64,000 nucleotides of DNA from Debaryomyces hansenii CBS767 (Eukaryota; Ascomycota; Pichiomycetes; Serinales; Debaryomycetaceae): positions 248,001-312,000 of the forward strand of contig NC_006049.2 in NCBI RefSeq assembly GCF_000006445.2, in the 5' to 3' direction. The position numbers and the translations under genes are program-made. This document shows positions 18,439-28,595 of this stretch, piece after piece (within the stretch, counting starts at the first letter, position 1; each line of letters begins with the position of its first letter). The notes below the pieces were generated by a model. It searched no databases. It saw only the letters and a list, made by a program, of their open reading frames with translations, and was not told the DNA's origin.

Positions 18439-18757
18439 TATTCGATTTTTGATTCTTTCAACCTTCTTCCTCGCATAGACAAGCATCGAAATAGGCTTTT
18501 CCGGAATCTTAGTTCTGAGATAAAGACTTCAGTATTCTACTACATGATGCTTCATTAGCACTTGTTATATCTCGTATTCATGGTGTATATTGGTATATAT
18601 ATGAGTTGATAGTCCTATATGTCTTGCATGTTTAAATACATTGTGTAAAGCACGACCCACGAAACTCGTTTTTCAAAAGTTCAAAATTCACGACATCAAA
18701 ACAGTATAAGCACGTAGATTATTCTTAATCATATTGTTTGACTAACAGAAGTATAGA
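18439..18757. other. Intergenic region NMD4-SNF2
   Basis: A 319-nt tandem spacer with the NMD4 3' flank and SNF2 promoter. It carries a third CCTCGCATA (18469..18477), the same 9-mer repeated upstream of SPR3. Nothing else is evident. Confidence 0.55.
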
Positions 18758-21700
18758 ATGAATCGGCAATTTCTGCGAGAAGAGATTCAAAAGATACTTC
18801 AACGTTGGCACCAGCTTAGACAACAGTTTGGTGACCAAGCGATTAATGTACCGGAGTTTACTCACCTCAGTAAAATTATTAAGTATCTCCAACAACAAAA
18901 CCAGCAGTCGCTTCAGAGAAAGACTACTCCACAGGACACAACGCAGCCACATACTCAACAACAGATTCCACAGCAACAACAGCAGCAGTTTCAAGCGCTG
19001 CCTCAGGTCGCTCAACCAATTAATAGTTCGAATGGTACCCCATCTGTTCCAAATGCAATGATGGGACAAGTTCCAGGAAATATTGGAGGAAATACACAAA
19101 GGACAGTTTCACAACAACAGTATCAGCCACCGCAGCAATCGACATTTACACCGCAGACCCAGGCACCACAAGTGGTCCCTCAACAACAAATGCCATTTCA
19201 GAATGGAGCACCTGTGAACTCGAACAATATACCACCAACTATGCAAAATAATGTAAATAATTCATCCGAGTCAGCGTTCTCAGCACAACAAGTACAGATG
19301 TTGAAGGTTCAATTTCAGGCGTTTAAGTTTCTTTTGAAAAGTCCTGGACCTGGTAGTCCATTGATTCCCCAGAACGTGATAGATTTCGTCACAAATGATA
19401 GATTGGCTTTTGCAAATGGAAACTATCTACCATCTACTGGCCAGCAACCGGTTATTAATACACAAACTCCACAGTTTGCCCAACTGCAATTGCCAGGCCA
19501 ATCTAGACATCCGTCACAAACTCAAAGCTCATTGGGGCCTAATTTGCAATCGCCTATGATGCCAATGCAGCCAAATATGCCACAAGTTAATAAGCCAATA
19601 CCCGCTAATAATATTCCTTTCACAACCCTGCAGGAAGACCTTCTGAATGGTCTTAAGAAGCAAAATAGAAGAGGTCCGAAACCAAAAATGTTGAATCAAG
19701 GCATTAACTCTAATACAATATCTATTGCAAATCAAGTGCCTGGTCAGCAAATACCAAAGAGACAACCTAGCATTAAGCCTTCTACGAGGGATCGTAGTTT
19801 AACACCTTCAACGAATAATTCATACAACCCCGTGTGTCTTGAACCTAAACCACCAGTCAACATTGATGAATTGGTACCTGATAGAGCTACTACGACTAAG
19901 ACAATAGTTCCAATAAATAGACCTAATGTTCAAGTTGATTGTTTCGAAGTGCCGGACATTTTGAGTGATAAATTCAAGGATATCCCTTACACTGCTTTAT
20001 ACACAATTCAAAGTCGTTTCCAAATTCCAGGTCTCTTGCCAGAAGGAATCGACATGGATAACATCGTGAATAATAGAGAAGCTTTAATCGTACTTCAGAT
20101 TGATCAAAAGATTACTTATTTGCGTAAGCAATTAAATGAATCTGATAATGAAGATGAGAGTAATCAAATAAAGGCAGAAATAAGCAAACTAGAATTGTTG
20201 CCTTATCAAAAAGAATTACGTGGAAAAATTTTATCACAGGCTTGGTTTAGTAAATCGTTATTACCAAATTCACATCCTAACTTTCTAGCAAAGTTCAATA
20301 ACTTGTCTAGCGATAATGTGATACTGACGCATGAACTCTATAAACAACAGTTACATTCGTTGGTTCAAGCTCAGAACAAAAAGCATCAAGGCACGATAAA
20401 GGAGATATTATCAGCAAAGGCTACGAGAAATAGAAGACAGTTTAGCAAAAAGGAGAAGATTGAGAGGTTTGCTAACAAAATCAGTAGTTTCCATAGCCAA
20501 ACAGCAAAAGAAGAACAGAAAAAGTTAGAGAAAATGGCCAAACAACGTTTACAGGCCTTGAAGCTGAATGATGAAGAAGCGTACTTGAAATTATTAGATC
20601 ATACCAAAGACACTAGAATCACTCACTTGTTAAAACAAACTAATCAATTTTTAGATTCTTTAGCTCAAGCGGTTCAATCTCAACAACAAGAATCACATGA
20701 TAGAGTACAAAGAGCTGTTCCGGATAATAATGTAGATGTTTCTAATGATGAAGAAAAGCGTGAAAAGATGGATTATTATCACGTAGCGCATCGTATCAAG
20801 GAAGAGGTGACTAAACAACCATCTATATTAGTTGGTGGGACGCTTAAGGAATACCAAATAAAAGGTTTGCAATGGATGGTCTCTTTATTCAATAATCATT
20901 TGAATGGGATTTTGGCTGATGAAATGGGTCTCGGTAAGACTATTCAAACAATATCCTTATTAACGTACTTGATAGAAATTAAAAAAATATCTGGCCCATT
21001 TTTAGTTATCGTGCCATTGTCAACATTAACAAATTGGAATATAGAATTTGAAAAATGGGCACCCGGAGTTAAAAAGATTACTTATAAGGGGACTCCAACT
21101 CAACGTAAAGTTTTACAGCATGATGTTAAGCTGGGAAATTTTCAAATTTTATTAACAACTTTTGAATACATTATTAAAGACAGGAACTTATTATCTAAAG
21201 TCAAATGGGTTCATATGATTATTGATGAAGGGCATCGTATGAAAAATGCCAATTCGAAATTATCAGAAACTTTGACTCATCATTACCACAGCGATTACCG
21301 TTTGATTTTAACTGGTACGCCATTACAAAACAATTTGCCGGAATTATGGGCATTATTGAATTTTGTTTTACCAAAGATCTTTAACTCTGTTAAATCGTTC
21401 GATGAATGGTTTAATACGCCATTTGCGAATACAGGTGGTCAAGATAAAATTGAATTGAGTGAAGAAGAGACATTATTGGTTATTAGGAGATTGCATAAGG
21501 TTTTGAGGCCCTTCCTTTTAAGAAGATTGAAGAAAGATGTTGAAAAAGATTTACCAAATAAAGTAGAAAAAGTTGTGAAATGCAAAATGTCTTCTTTACA
21601 ATCTAAATTGTACCAACAAATGTTGAAGTATAACATATTGTATGCCAGTAAGCCTGGTGAGGGCGATAAACCTGTTTTAATCAAAAATGCTAATAATCAA

Positions 21701-23530
21701 ATTATGCAGCTAAGAAAGATATGTAATCATCCATTTGTTTATGAAGAGGTGGAGAATCTAATCAATCCTGCTTCTGAAACTAATGATCAAATTTGGAGAG
21801 TTGCGGGTAAATTTGAATTGTTGGATAAAGTATTGCCTAAGTTTAAGAACAGCGGTCATAGAGTTTTAATTTTCTTTCAAATGACTCAAATTATGGATAT
21901 CATGGAAGATTTCTTAAGATTGCGTGGCATGAAATACATGAGATTGGATGGTAGTACAAAGGCAGATGATAGAACTGGATTACTTAAGTTGTTTAATGCA
22001 CCTAATTCAGATTATTTTTGTTTCTTATTGTCTACTAGAGCAGGTGGTTTAGGTTTGAATTTACAAACTGCTGATACTGTTATAATCTTTGATACTGACT
22101 GGAACCCGCATCAGGATTTGCAAGCTCAAGATAGAGCTCATCGTATTGGTCAAAAGAATGAAGTCAGAATTCTAAGATTGATAACTGAAGATTCTGTGGA
22201 AGAAATGATTCTAGAAAGAGCGCATGCTAAATTGGAGATTGATGGCAAGGTTATCCAGGCGGGTAAGTTTGACAATAAATCAACCGCCGAAGAACAAGAA
22301 GCATTGTTAAGAGCCTTACTTGAAAAGGAAGATGAACGTAAACAAAAGGGAATCGTTGATGACAATGATGATTTGGATGATGATGAACTTAATCAAGTTA
22401 TTGCAAGAAATGATGATGAGTTAATTGCATTTAGGAAATTAGATGAAGAAAGATCAATCGAGACTAAGGAAGCCTCATATCCAAGCCGTTTATACACTGA
22501 TCAAGAATTGCCTGAAATTTATCAAAAAGATCCTGAGGTTATATTAAAGAAAGATGAAGTTATTGAAGAATACGGAAGAGGAAATAGAGAACGTAGAACA
22601 GCGTTATATGATGACAATTTGACTGAGGAACAATGGTTGAAAACAATCGAAGGGGTTGTATCGGATGATAGTGACGGCGAACGAGATTCCAAACCAAAAC
22701 GTGCAAGAGGTAGGCCTCGTGGAATGCCTCGCTCTAATGATGATACAGATATGGATGAAAATGGTGAATTTCGTTCTCAGACCGACTCTGTAAGTTCTAA
22801 GAAGCGTAAGGCTTTTATAGATGATGATTTAAGTGATGACTCGTCTGCAAAGAGACAAAGACAAACTACACCTAAAGCTTCTGTTCCCCGTGGCCGTGGA
22901 AGAGGTAGAGGACGTGGTGGTCGCGGAAGAGGATCTTTGTTATATCGTGCCACTCCAGCAGTTGATCCGTTGTCTCCTGATGAAAGACAAACTTTACAAG
23001 GAAATATGATCACTATATACGATTCAATAATCAATCATGCAGATGATCAAGGAAGAATATTAAGTGATTTATTCTTGCAAAAGCCGTCAAAAAAGTTGTA
23101 CCCTGATTACTACGTTTTAATCAAGCATCCAATTGCTTTGGATATAATCAAGAAACGAATACAAGGTAGAAGTTATACAAATATTCGAGAAATATTAGAA
23201 GACTTCCATTTAATGTTCAGTAATGCAAGAATTTACAATGAAGAAGGATCAATTGTTTATCAGGATGCCGTAGCACTTGAAGACCTTGTGGTTGAAAAGT
23301 TCGAGGAATTGAACTCTCACTTGGAGCCCGAAGTGATAAAGAAGACGCTTGATTTCACAGATTTTGACGAGATATTTAATTTGAAACCCTTATCATCAAA
23401 TTCTGCAGTAAAGCAGCCAATAGACCGCAAAGTTGAAGAGTTAGATGCAGATGAATCTTTCGAGAGCCCAATATCTACCTCTGGAGCAGACGGATTGGAT
23501 TTCGATGAAACACCCTTAGATATCAACTAA
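18758..23530 (+). CDS. SNF2: SWI/SNF chromatin-remodelling ATPase Snf2
   Basis: Predicted 1,590 residues. The order is: a Gln/Pro-rich N-terminal third; an HSA region (~515-605) that binds actin-related proteins; a two-lobed SNF2 ATPase (~695-1130) with P-loop DEMGLGKT, Walker B DEGH and the SAT-like LSTRAGGLGLN; a SnAC-like acidic region; AT-hooks RGRPRG and a GRGRGRG run at ~1315-1390; and a C-terminal bromodomain (~1415-1515) with PDYYVLIKHPI and FSNARIYNEEGS. The enzyme slides and evicts nucleosomes to open promoters. The Gln-rich N-terminus and length favour Snf2 over its shorter RSC paralogue Sth1. In S. cerevisiae SNF2 adjoins YPK9, which here lies at the far end of the window. An in-frame CTG at 21131 falls where a polar residue is expected before GNFQILLTT. 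Confidence 0.93.
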   Translation: MNRQFLREEIQKILQRWHQLRQQFGDQAINVPEFTHLSKIIKYLQQQNQQSLQRKTTPQDTTQPHTQQQIPQQQQQQFQALPQVAQPINSSNGTPSVPNAMMGQVPGNIGGNTQRTVSQQQYQPPQQSTFTPQTQAPQVVPQQQMPFQNGAPVNSNNIPPTMQNNVNNSSESAFSAQQVQMLKVQFQAFKFLLKSPGPGSPLIPQNVIDFVTNDRLAFANGNYLPSTGQQPVINTQTPQFAQLQLPGQSRHPSQTQSSLGPNLQSPMMPMQPNMPQVNKPIPANNIPFTTLQEDLLNGLKKQNRRGPKPKMLNQGINSNTISIANQVPGQQIPKRQPSIKPSTRDRSLTPSTNNSYNPVCLEPKPPVNIDELVPDRATTTKTIVPINRPNVQVDCFEVPDILSDKFKDIPYTALYTIQSRFQIPGLLPEGIDMDNIVNNREALIVLQIDQKITYLRKQLNESDNEDESNQIKAEISKLELLPYQKELRGKILSQAWFSKSLLPNSHPNFLAKFNNLSSDNVILTHELYKQQLHSLVQAQNKKHQGTIKEILSAKATRNRRQFSKKEKIERFANKISSFHSQTAKEEQKKLEKMAKQRLQALKLNDEEAYLKLLDHTKDTRITHLLKQTNQFLDSLAQAVQSQQQESHDRVQRAVPDNNVDVSNDEEKREKMDYYHVAHRIKEEVTKQPSILVGGTLKEYQIKGLQWMVSLFNNHLNGILADEMGLGKTIQTISLLTYLIEIKKISGPFLVIVPLSTLTNWNIEFEKWAPGVKKITYKGTPTQRKVLQHDVKLGNFQILLTTFEYIIKDRNLLSKVKWVHMIIDEGHRMKNANSKLSETLTHHYHSDYRLILTGTPLQNNLPELWALLNFVLPKIFNSVKSFDEWFNTPFANTGGQDKIELSEEETLLVIRRLHKVLRPFLLRRLKKDVEKDLPNKVEKVVKCKMSSLQSKLYQQMLKYNILYASKPGEGDKPVLIKNANNQIMQLRKICNHPFVYEEVENLINPASETNDQIWRVAGKFELLDKVLPKFKNSGHRVLIFFQMTQIMDIMEDFLRLRGMKYMRLDGSTKADDRTGLLKLFNAPNSDYFCFLLSTRAGGLGLNLQTADTVIIFDTDWNPHQDLQAQDRAHRIGQKNEVRILRLITEDSVEEMILERAHAKLEIDGKVIQAGKFDNKSTAEEQEALLRALLEKEDERKQKGIVDDNDDLDDDELNQVIARNDDELIAFRKLDEERSIETKEASYPSRLYTDQELPEIYQKDPEVILKKDEVIEEYGRGNRERRTALYDDNLTEEQWLKTIEGVVSDDSDGERDSKPKRARGRPRGMPRSNDDTDMDENGEFRSQTDSVSSKKRKAFIDDDLSDDSSAKRQRQTTPKASVPRGRGRGRGRGGRGRGSLLYRATPAVDPLSPDERQTLQGNMITIYDSIINHADDQGRILSDLFLQKPSKKLYPDYYVLIKHPIALDIIKKRIQGRSYTNIREILEDFHLMFSNARIYNEEGSIVYQDAVALEDLVVEKFEELNSHLEPEVIKKTLDFTDFDEIFNLKPLSSNSAVKQPIDRKVEELDADESFESPISTSGADGLDFDETPLDIN

Positions 23531-23621
23531 TATTTTAAATCTACATTTCGAGCTGGGGTATATAATTCGTATATATTATTTCATTAGTTTCAAATATATA
23601 ATAACAAGATGATGAATCTCA

Positions 23622-24146
23622 TTATGTAGGGGTATATCTTGGCAATTCTTCGTCGATTTCAGTATTATTAGCAGCATCATTTAGTACCTGATTCATTATC
23701 TCTACGAATGTAAATATTCCACCATCATTAAATGCGATCTTACCCTTAAACCACTCATTCTTCGGCAATCCATCGATTGTAACGTTTGGCCTACTTGCAT
23801 TGAGAAACATAAATTCCCAATAGTTCGGGCCAAACCACGGTGATTTCAATGCATGGGAAAAGTGCAAATCTTGAGCTCCCTTCATATCCATCAGAAAGCT
23901 ATCGATGTCACCTTGCAGGGCTGTTATATATATCAATCTCAAATTCGTTAGGTACATATACCCATCATTAGCTGTGATATTAATCTTTCTGGAAACTGGA
24001 TCACGCAGTGATATTGATAAGGGTTGTCTAGAAGTTGGTGTGGAAAATTTAACAGCCTCTGTCTGCTCCAATAAAAATGGAATTTCTTGGCTATTACCCA
24101 ACACTTCGGTATAGTTGTCAACTAATTCAACATTATTTATGGACAT
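23622..24146 (-). CDS. WBP2-like GRAM-domain protein
   Basis: Predicted 174 residues from the ATG at 24146. The beta-rich layout, with GYMYLTNLRLIYIT followed by DLHFSHALKSPWFGPNYWEF, resembles the GRAM/WBP2 (UPF0664) family, small PH-like proteins in fungi and animals. It ends ELPRYTPT; LPxY is a known variant of the PPxY motif bound by WW domains such as those of the ubiquitin ligase Rsp5, so this may be a Rsp5 adaptor or client (inference). No signal peptide or membrane segment is seen. It shares a 169-nt bidirectional promoter with MTF1. The function of this family in yeast is not established. Confidence 0.5.
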   Translation of the reverse strand: MSINNVELVDNYTEVLGNSQEIPFLLEQTEAVKFSTPTSRQPLSISLRDPVSRKINITANDGYMYLTNLRLIYITALQGDIDSFLMDMKGAQDLHFSHALKSPWFGPNYWEFMFLNASRPNVTIDGLPKNEWFKGKIAFNDGGIFTFVEIMNQVLNDAANNTEIDEELPRYTPT

Positions 24147-24315
24147 TGGGATAAATATATTATGTTCTGAACGAGAATAGCTATCATACTAAATCTATTG
24201 ATGAGTAAGTAATGATTACGCGAGAAAATATATATCCATGATTTTTTTTCATCTCTAGACCAAAGGACAACCTAACCTTACGACTTATATACATAGGTCT
24301 ACGAAGCAAGAGGTG

Positions 24316-25410
24316 ATGCGTAAAATATATAGGTCATTGAACCCATCATTGATTGAAAACTTTCAACAGTTTGGATTTCCTAAGTATCAGTATGGATATA
24401 GGCATGTTGTAAGACCACAACCATGTCAAGATATCATAGATAAACTAAACCTCAAGAAAAAATACCCGAATTCACATCAAAATCTTGATATTATAGATGT
24501 ATTCTCGGGATATGGCTTATTTTCGAGTATGATAAACTACGAATTGAAACCAAGAAAACATATTATTATTGAAGATAGTAAAGAAAATGTAAATATTTGG
24601 GAAGAGCGTATTAAGTATTTGAAGGAAAAGACTAATAATGCCGAAAACTTTGAACTATATCCTCATAATGGCTATAACTGGTCTACATTTGAATCTTTAA
24701 TTAAAAAGGATAAAATTATTGAACCAAGTATAAAGCCCAGAGACGAAATTCATGATGAATTGTTGATCATTGGAAACTTGACTCCTCAAAAATTTGGTGA
24801 ATCCTTACTAGCACAATGGATCATGTGTTCTGTTTACCAGAATTGGTTGCAGAAATATGGACGTATAAAAATGGTCTGCTTTGTTCCTGATTCTACAGCA
24901 CAAAAGTTTTTGTCAGGGCCTCGTTTTCCTAAACGAAACAAATCTGCTATCAAGAGGGAATTGTTTACTGATTCCAAGTTGATTGGTCTTGTAGAGTCTA
25001 GTGGAGATCATTCTATTCCAGATGGGACAGATTTTGATCCTAACTTACTAGTGAAGGACCAGCCTTGTCTCATACCATCGAGATCGATCTTACCAGCTGG
25101 TGCTCTGCTTGCAGTTGTGGAAATCGATCCAAAAAATTTACTTGAAATAGATTTTGAAATGATGGAGTATATTCTTCAAATATTGATGTACAAGTCTACT
25201 GGTAAACTTTCTGAAGCATTAGCTCAATTAGCACCTGGTGCTGAAATAGATTTAGCACCAAAGCTTTCCAAAGAAATTTTGAATAAATGCCCGAGAGACC
25301 TCTTAGCTGATGAAATCTGGGAAGTTTTCCATGTTTTTGATAAATGGGCATTCAAACCGGCATTAACTGATACTATTGGTATAGTTCAAGAAGACACAAG
25401 AGTATTTTGA
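24316..25410 (+). CDS. MTF1: Mitochondrial RNA polymerase specificity factor Mtf1
   Basis: Predicted 364 residues from the ATG at 24316; the preceding GTG is not needed. Mtf1 is a promoter-melting factor that works with the single-subunit RNA polymerase Rpo41 and belongs to the rRNA adenine dimethyltransferase fold. Visible matches to the yeast protein include QYGYRHV, LDIIDVFSGYGLFSS (cofactor-binding glycine loop), NGYNWSTFESLI, AQWIMCSVYQNWL, RELFTDSKLIGL, and the end with KCPRDLLADE and KWAFKPALTD. Length is close to the 341-residue S. cerevisiae protein. The N-terminus is rich in Arg, Lys and Ser, consistent with matrix import. Its 3'UTR carries a perfect Puf3-type element 17 nt after the stop. 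In S. cerevisiae MTF1 lies between TAF7 and RRP5, both present farther along this window. Confidence 0.93.
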   Translation: MRKIYRSLNPSLIENFQQFGFPKYQYGYRHVVRPQPCQDIIDKLNLKKKYPNSHQNLDIIDVFSGYGLFSSMINYELKPRKHIIIEDSKENVNIWEERIKYLKEKTNNAENFELYPHNGYNWSTFESLIKKDKIIEPSIKPRDEIHDELLIIGNLTPQKFGESLLAQWIMCSVYQNWLQKYGRIKMVCFVPDSTAQKFLSGPRFPKRNKSAIKRELFTDSKLIGLVESSGDHSIPDGTDFDPNLLVKDQPCLIPSRSILPAGALLAVVEIDPKNLLEIDFEMMEYILQILMYKSTGKLSEALAQLAPGAEIDLAPKLSKEILNKCPRDLLADEIWEVFHVFDKWAFKPALTDTIGIVQEDTRVF

Positions 25411-25857
25411 ATCATTAACTTCCATTCCATGTATATATAGTTTTCAAATACCTTTTAAAAATAAATATTTTAATTGAAGCCACTTATCTGCGCTCCATTT
25501 ATATATAGAAATATGGCCTTCATTTTTAAGAATATCGATTTTGATATAGACATACCTAGCAATTTAGATTGAATTATGAATTTTTTGCAGCCGTATAAGA
25601 ATCAATACGATGCCGAAATGTATTAAAGATACAATACCATCAAGTTTTATAAAATATGTATATTCCCAGCATAAACAAGCTAACAATATAAATTTGAAAC
25701 TAAGCATTTTAAATAATTAGACAAAAAATCTGCAAATATGAAAAGAAAATAGATAGACATAAGATCGTAATAAGCGAGAATTATATGTAAAGATATACCG
25801 TTATACTATATACTCTATACGAATATACTCATAATCTTTTTACATTTGTCATTAATC
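25411..25857. other. Convergent intergenic region MTF1-RNA14
   Basis: A 447-nt AT-rich spacer taking the 3' ends of both genes. Apart from the Puf3-like element next to MTF1 I see no structured RNA, repeat or ORF. Confidence 0.6.
25428..25437 (+). promoter_or_regulatory. Puf3-type 3'UTR element of MTF1
   Basis: CATGTATATA matches the extended Puf3 recognition sequence CNUGUANAUA, including the C at -2, 17 nt beyond the MTF1 stop codon. Puf3 binds mRNAs for mitochondrial biogenesis, so the context fits. The site is seen; binding is inferred. Confidence 0.6.
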
Positions 25858-28357
25858 CTATTCAGTAGGTACATTTGGTAAATTGCCGAAAAGCTCGACT
25901 AGTTTAGTATTATTGAATAGGTGATCTGAAGGTGGACCAAAATACGATGAGTTAGGCAATACACGAAGCAAATTGTAGATCGTATTACCAACAAAATTCT
26001 GGGGTTGTTGCTGATTTTGTACAGCATCTTTATTGTTGGTATGTTGATTATTGTTATTCGAAACTTCCGGAGTAAATTCATCTACTGTAGGATTCTGAAT
26101 CTTCCGTCTCTTCGTCTCTTGAGCGGTGGTATCGATTTCTTCATGACTAGTATCTTCTTTCCCTAAATCGAAATGTTTAATTACATCGATAGAATGACCA
26201 CGGTATCTGTCACTAAATAATTCTATAGAGTCATCATCTGGGAAATATTCTTCATATCTACTATCCAAACTTTTAATCAAGTCTAAATCTCCATACACAC
26301 TCTGGTATCTCGAAAACTTCTTGATTAATTTCTTAATGCAATTCTTCTTTTTGATATTCTCCTTACTTTTACTCTCTTGTAACCTCATATTAGCGCCTGA
26401 AGTAATATCACCATTCAGATTCTCGTTTTCAATATTCACATCTTGCAATAGAGCTGTCAAACCTTGTTCGAACAAAACCTTAATACTTTCACCCTTATTG
26501 ATCATAATTAAGAAGTCTAAATATGCTAATAAGAACTCACCTTGTTTTTTGAAATGTTTCATTCCCAATTCAAAAATTTTACTGGCTGTCTTCAAGTTAT
26601 CCGAATGATACTCCATTAGAGCGTTCTCAACGTAAAATTCATACCCTATAGCTTCAAAATTGTTTCTTGCTTGTTTAAATACACCACGGGCTTCCTTAAT
26701 ACCCCTTGATCTTTTGCAAGCCATCATCAATTTTGTGTAAACCAAAGTTATTGCCTTGTTCAATTCATCTTTCTTTTCCTGTAATTTTGATAAAAGTAAA
26801 GCATCCTCTTCACTAAGCTGGAATGTGGGGTTTTTAAAACTATCATCATCGTCGTTGTCATCATTGTCACTATCATCGTTTTCATTATTATTCTCTTCTC
26901 CAGTATTCTCTTCTTGTTTTTTATTATTAAGTTCTCTGTTTGTAATTGATTCAATTTGATTGTTTATATTGTTATAATCGTTTGTTAAAAAGGTTATTAA
27001 ATTATCGTAAGTTTCTGTGGCTTTATTAATAGTGTTATCTTTTTCATACATTTCTGATAATTGAAAAGTTAATAAGTAACTTCTAGGGTTTAATACTAAA
27101 GCTTCGTTTAAAAGTTCAATGCATTTATTAGAATTAGCTTCTTCGTTACTGCGCAACCAAAACTTATTAAATTTAAACCACAATTCTGGAACAAATGGCA
27201 AAGCCATAATTGCTTGTTTATAGACATATTCGATTCTTTGCTGAACCGAAGAATCGTCTTTTAAATTCAACTTATTTTCCCGTTCAAGAGCAATCCACTT
27301 GTACCATAATTGAAGTTGAGTATGTACTAAATTGTTATTATCATTATGGATTCCAATAGGTATAACTTCTCTACGTAACAGCCTTTCGGTTGCATTATGC
27401 CATTCTGTATTCCACGATCTAGCATCCATAAATTCACTCGATTTTTCTGCAATGAATTTATTAGCGGAAGAAGCATTAACTTCATTTTCCCATTTTGTAT
27501 ATGTGGACCAGACTTGTTCTATTTTCTCTGTTGGGATTACTAAAAACCTCTTATAGACTCTCCTTATCAAGTCTGTCTTCTGTTGTTGTTCCCAAGTTGC
27601 CGCCGGCGTCCACGCCTTTAAGAAATCCAAATAATCATTCCATAAATCACCACTACTTATATCTATACCAACTTTAGTAACTGCGAATTCAAAAGCCTGA
27701 ACCACAATACCACGAGCTTTTTCTCCTCCAGTAATCACATCATTGGTACGACGGACGTACGAAACATATAGGCGGCACAATTCAACGTGATCAGTTATAG
27801 GAAGGCATTTCGAGAATAATTGTTCAACTTCTTGAAATTCACCTCTATTCAATTGGTAGTTGATATAATTACACCATTGCTTACCCTAAAATTTGTTAGT
27901 ATTGTTCTTTTTATGTTTTTAATCTGAAATCGACAAAAATACAATTTATTCTAATAGATTATCTATGTAATTCATTCTTCCACGATGTATTAGTCTAATG
28001 TAACAAAGGAGAATCAAAAGTACCGGCTTATTTTATTAATGCCAAAATAATGTAACTGGTAGTAATGCAAGAAAAGAACTAAACAGATGAAAACCATCGA
28101 AACATGAATCTATACATAATCTATCAATAAATGTACTTCAGGGTAATGATACATACGTCAAAATTGAAAATATTCAAATATTTGTTAAACACAGACTTCA
28201 CTTGCTCCTCTTTATCCTTAGCAAGGACCTGTTGGATTAATTTATTCCATTTGTTATAATCCAATGGATCAGCCTCTAAATCATCTTCTAGTTGCCCGAT
28301 AACATCCAACGACAATCTCTTCTTCTTATCAGCTTGGATAAACATATTGCTGGGCAT
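25858..28357 (-). CDS. RNA14: Cleavage and polyadenylation factor CF IA subunit Rna14 (two exons)
   Basis: Joined exons 28157..28357 and 25858..27885 give 742 residues. Rna14 is the CstF-77 scaffold of nuclear cleavage factor IA, needed for mRNA 3'-end cutting and poly(A) addition. Exon 1 has the first HAT repeat (DDLEADPLDYNKWNKLIQ). Exon 2 resumes GKQWCNYINYQLNRGEFQ and continues with HAT repeats through about residue 560, for example SGDLWNDYLDFLKAW and GEFLLAYLDFLI. The C-terminus has a disordered Asn/Gln stretch and then the conserved monkeytail-type block (LLRVLPNSSYFGPP to the end), which binds Rna15. An acidic Asn/Asp-rich insertion sits near residue 350-370. Length is a little over the 677 of S. 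cerevisiae. The gene is divergent from SAM37, as in S. cerevisiae. Confidence 0.95.
27886..28156 (-). other. Spliceosomal intron of RNA14 (271 nt)
   Basis: Donor GTATGT at 28156, perfect TACTAAC branch site at 27895..27901, acceptor TTTTAG ending at 27886, phase 0. Splicing joins NIFNFD to GKQWCNY and restores a continuous HAT-repeat protein. Confidence 0.95.
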
Positions 28358-28595
28358 GGAAAAAGAGTGACCGTAGTTATGTGAAATGTTGATATATTGT
28401 GTTTAGAATGAATAAATCACCAAAAAGAAGTACTCTTGATTAGTTAGTTCAAGGTTATGGCTGGTCAACGATGAGTCTGATATTGACCGCGACAATGTCG
28501 CGGTGATAAAAATGTCGTACTCGTTCTTTCAATACAACACTTATAGTTAACCAAGTAATAGTTTTTATTCTTATTCTACAATTCATTAGCAAATA
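28358..28595. promoter_or_regulatory. Shared divergent promoter RNA14-SAM37
   Basis: A 238-nt gap between the two start codons. At its centre is a perfect inverted repeat, ACCGCGAC-AAT-GTCGCGGT, at 28486..28504, standing out from AT-rich surroundings. It is a candidate binding site for a dimeric factor acting on one or both genes. Confidence 0.5.
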
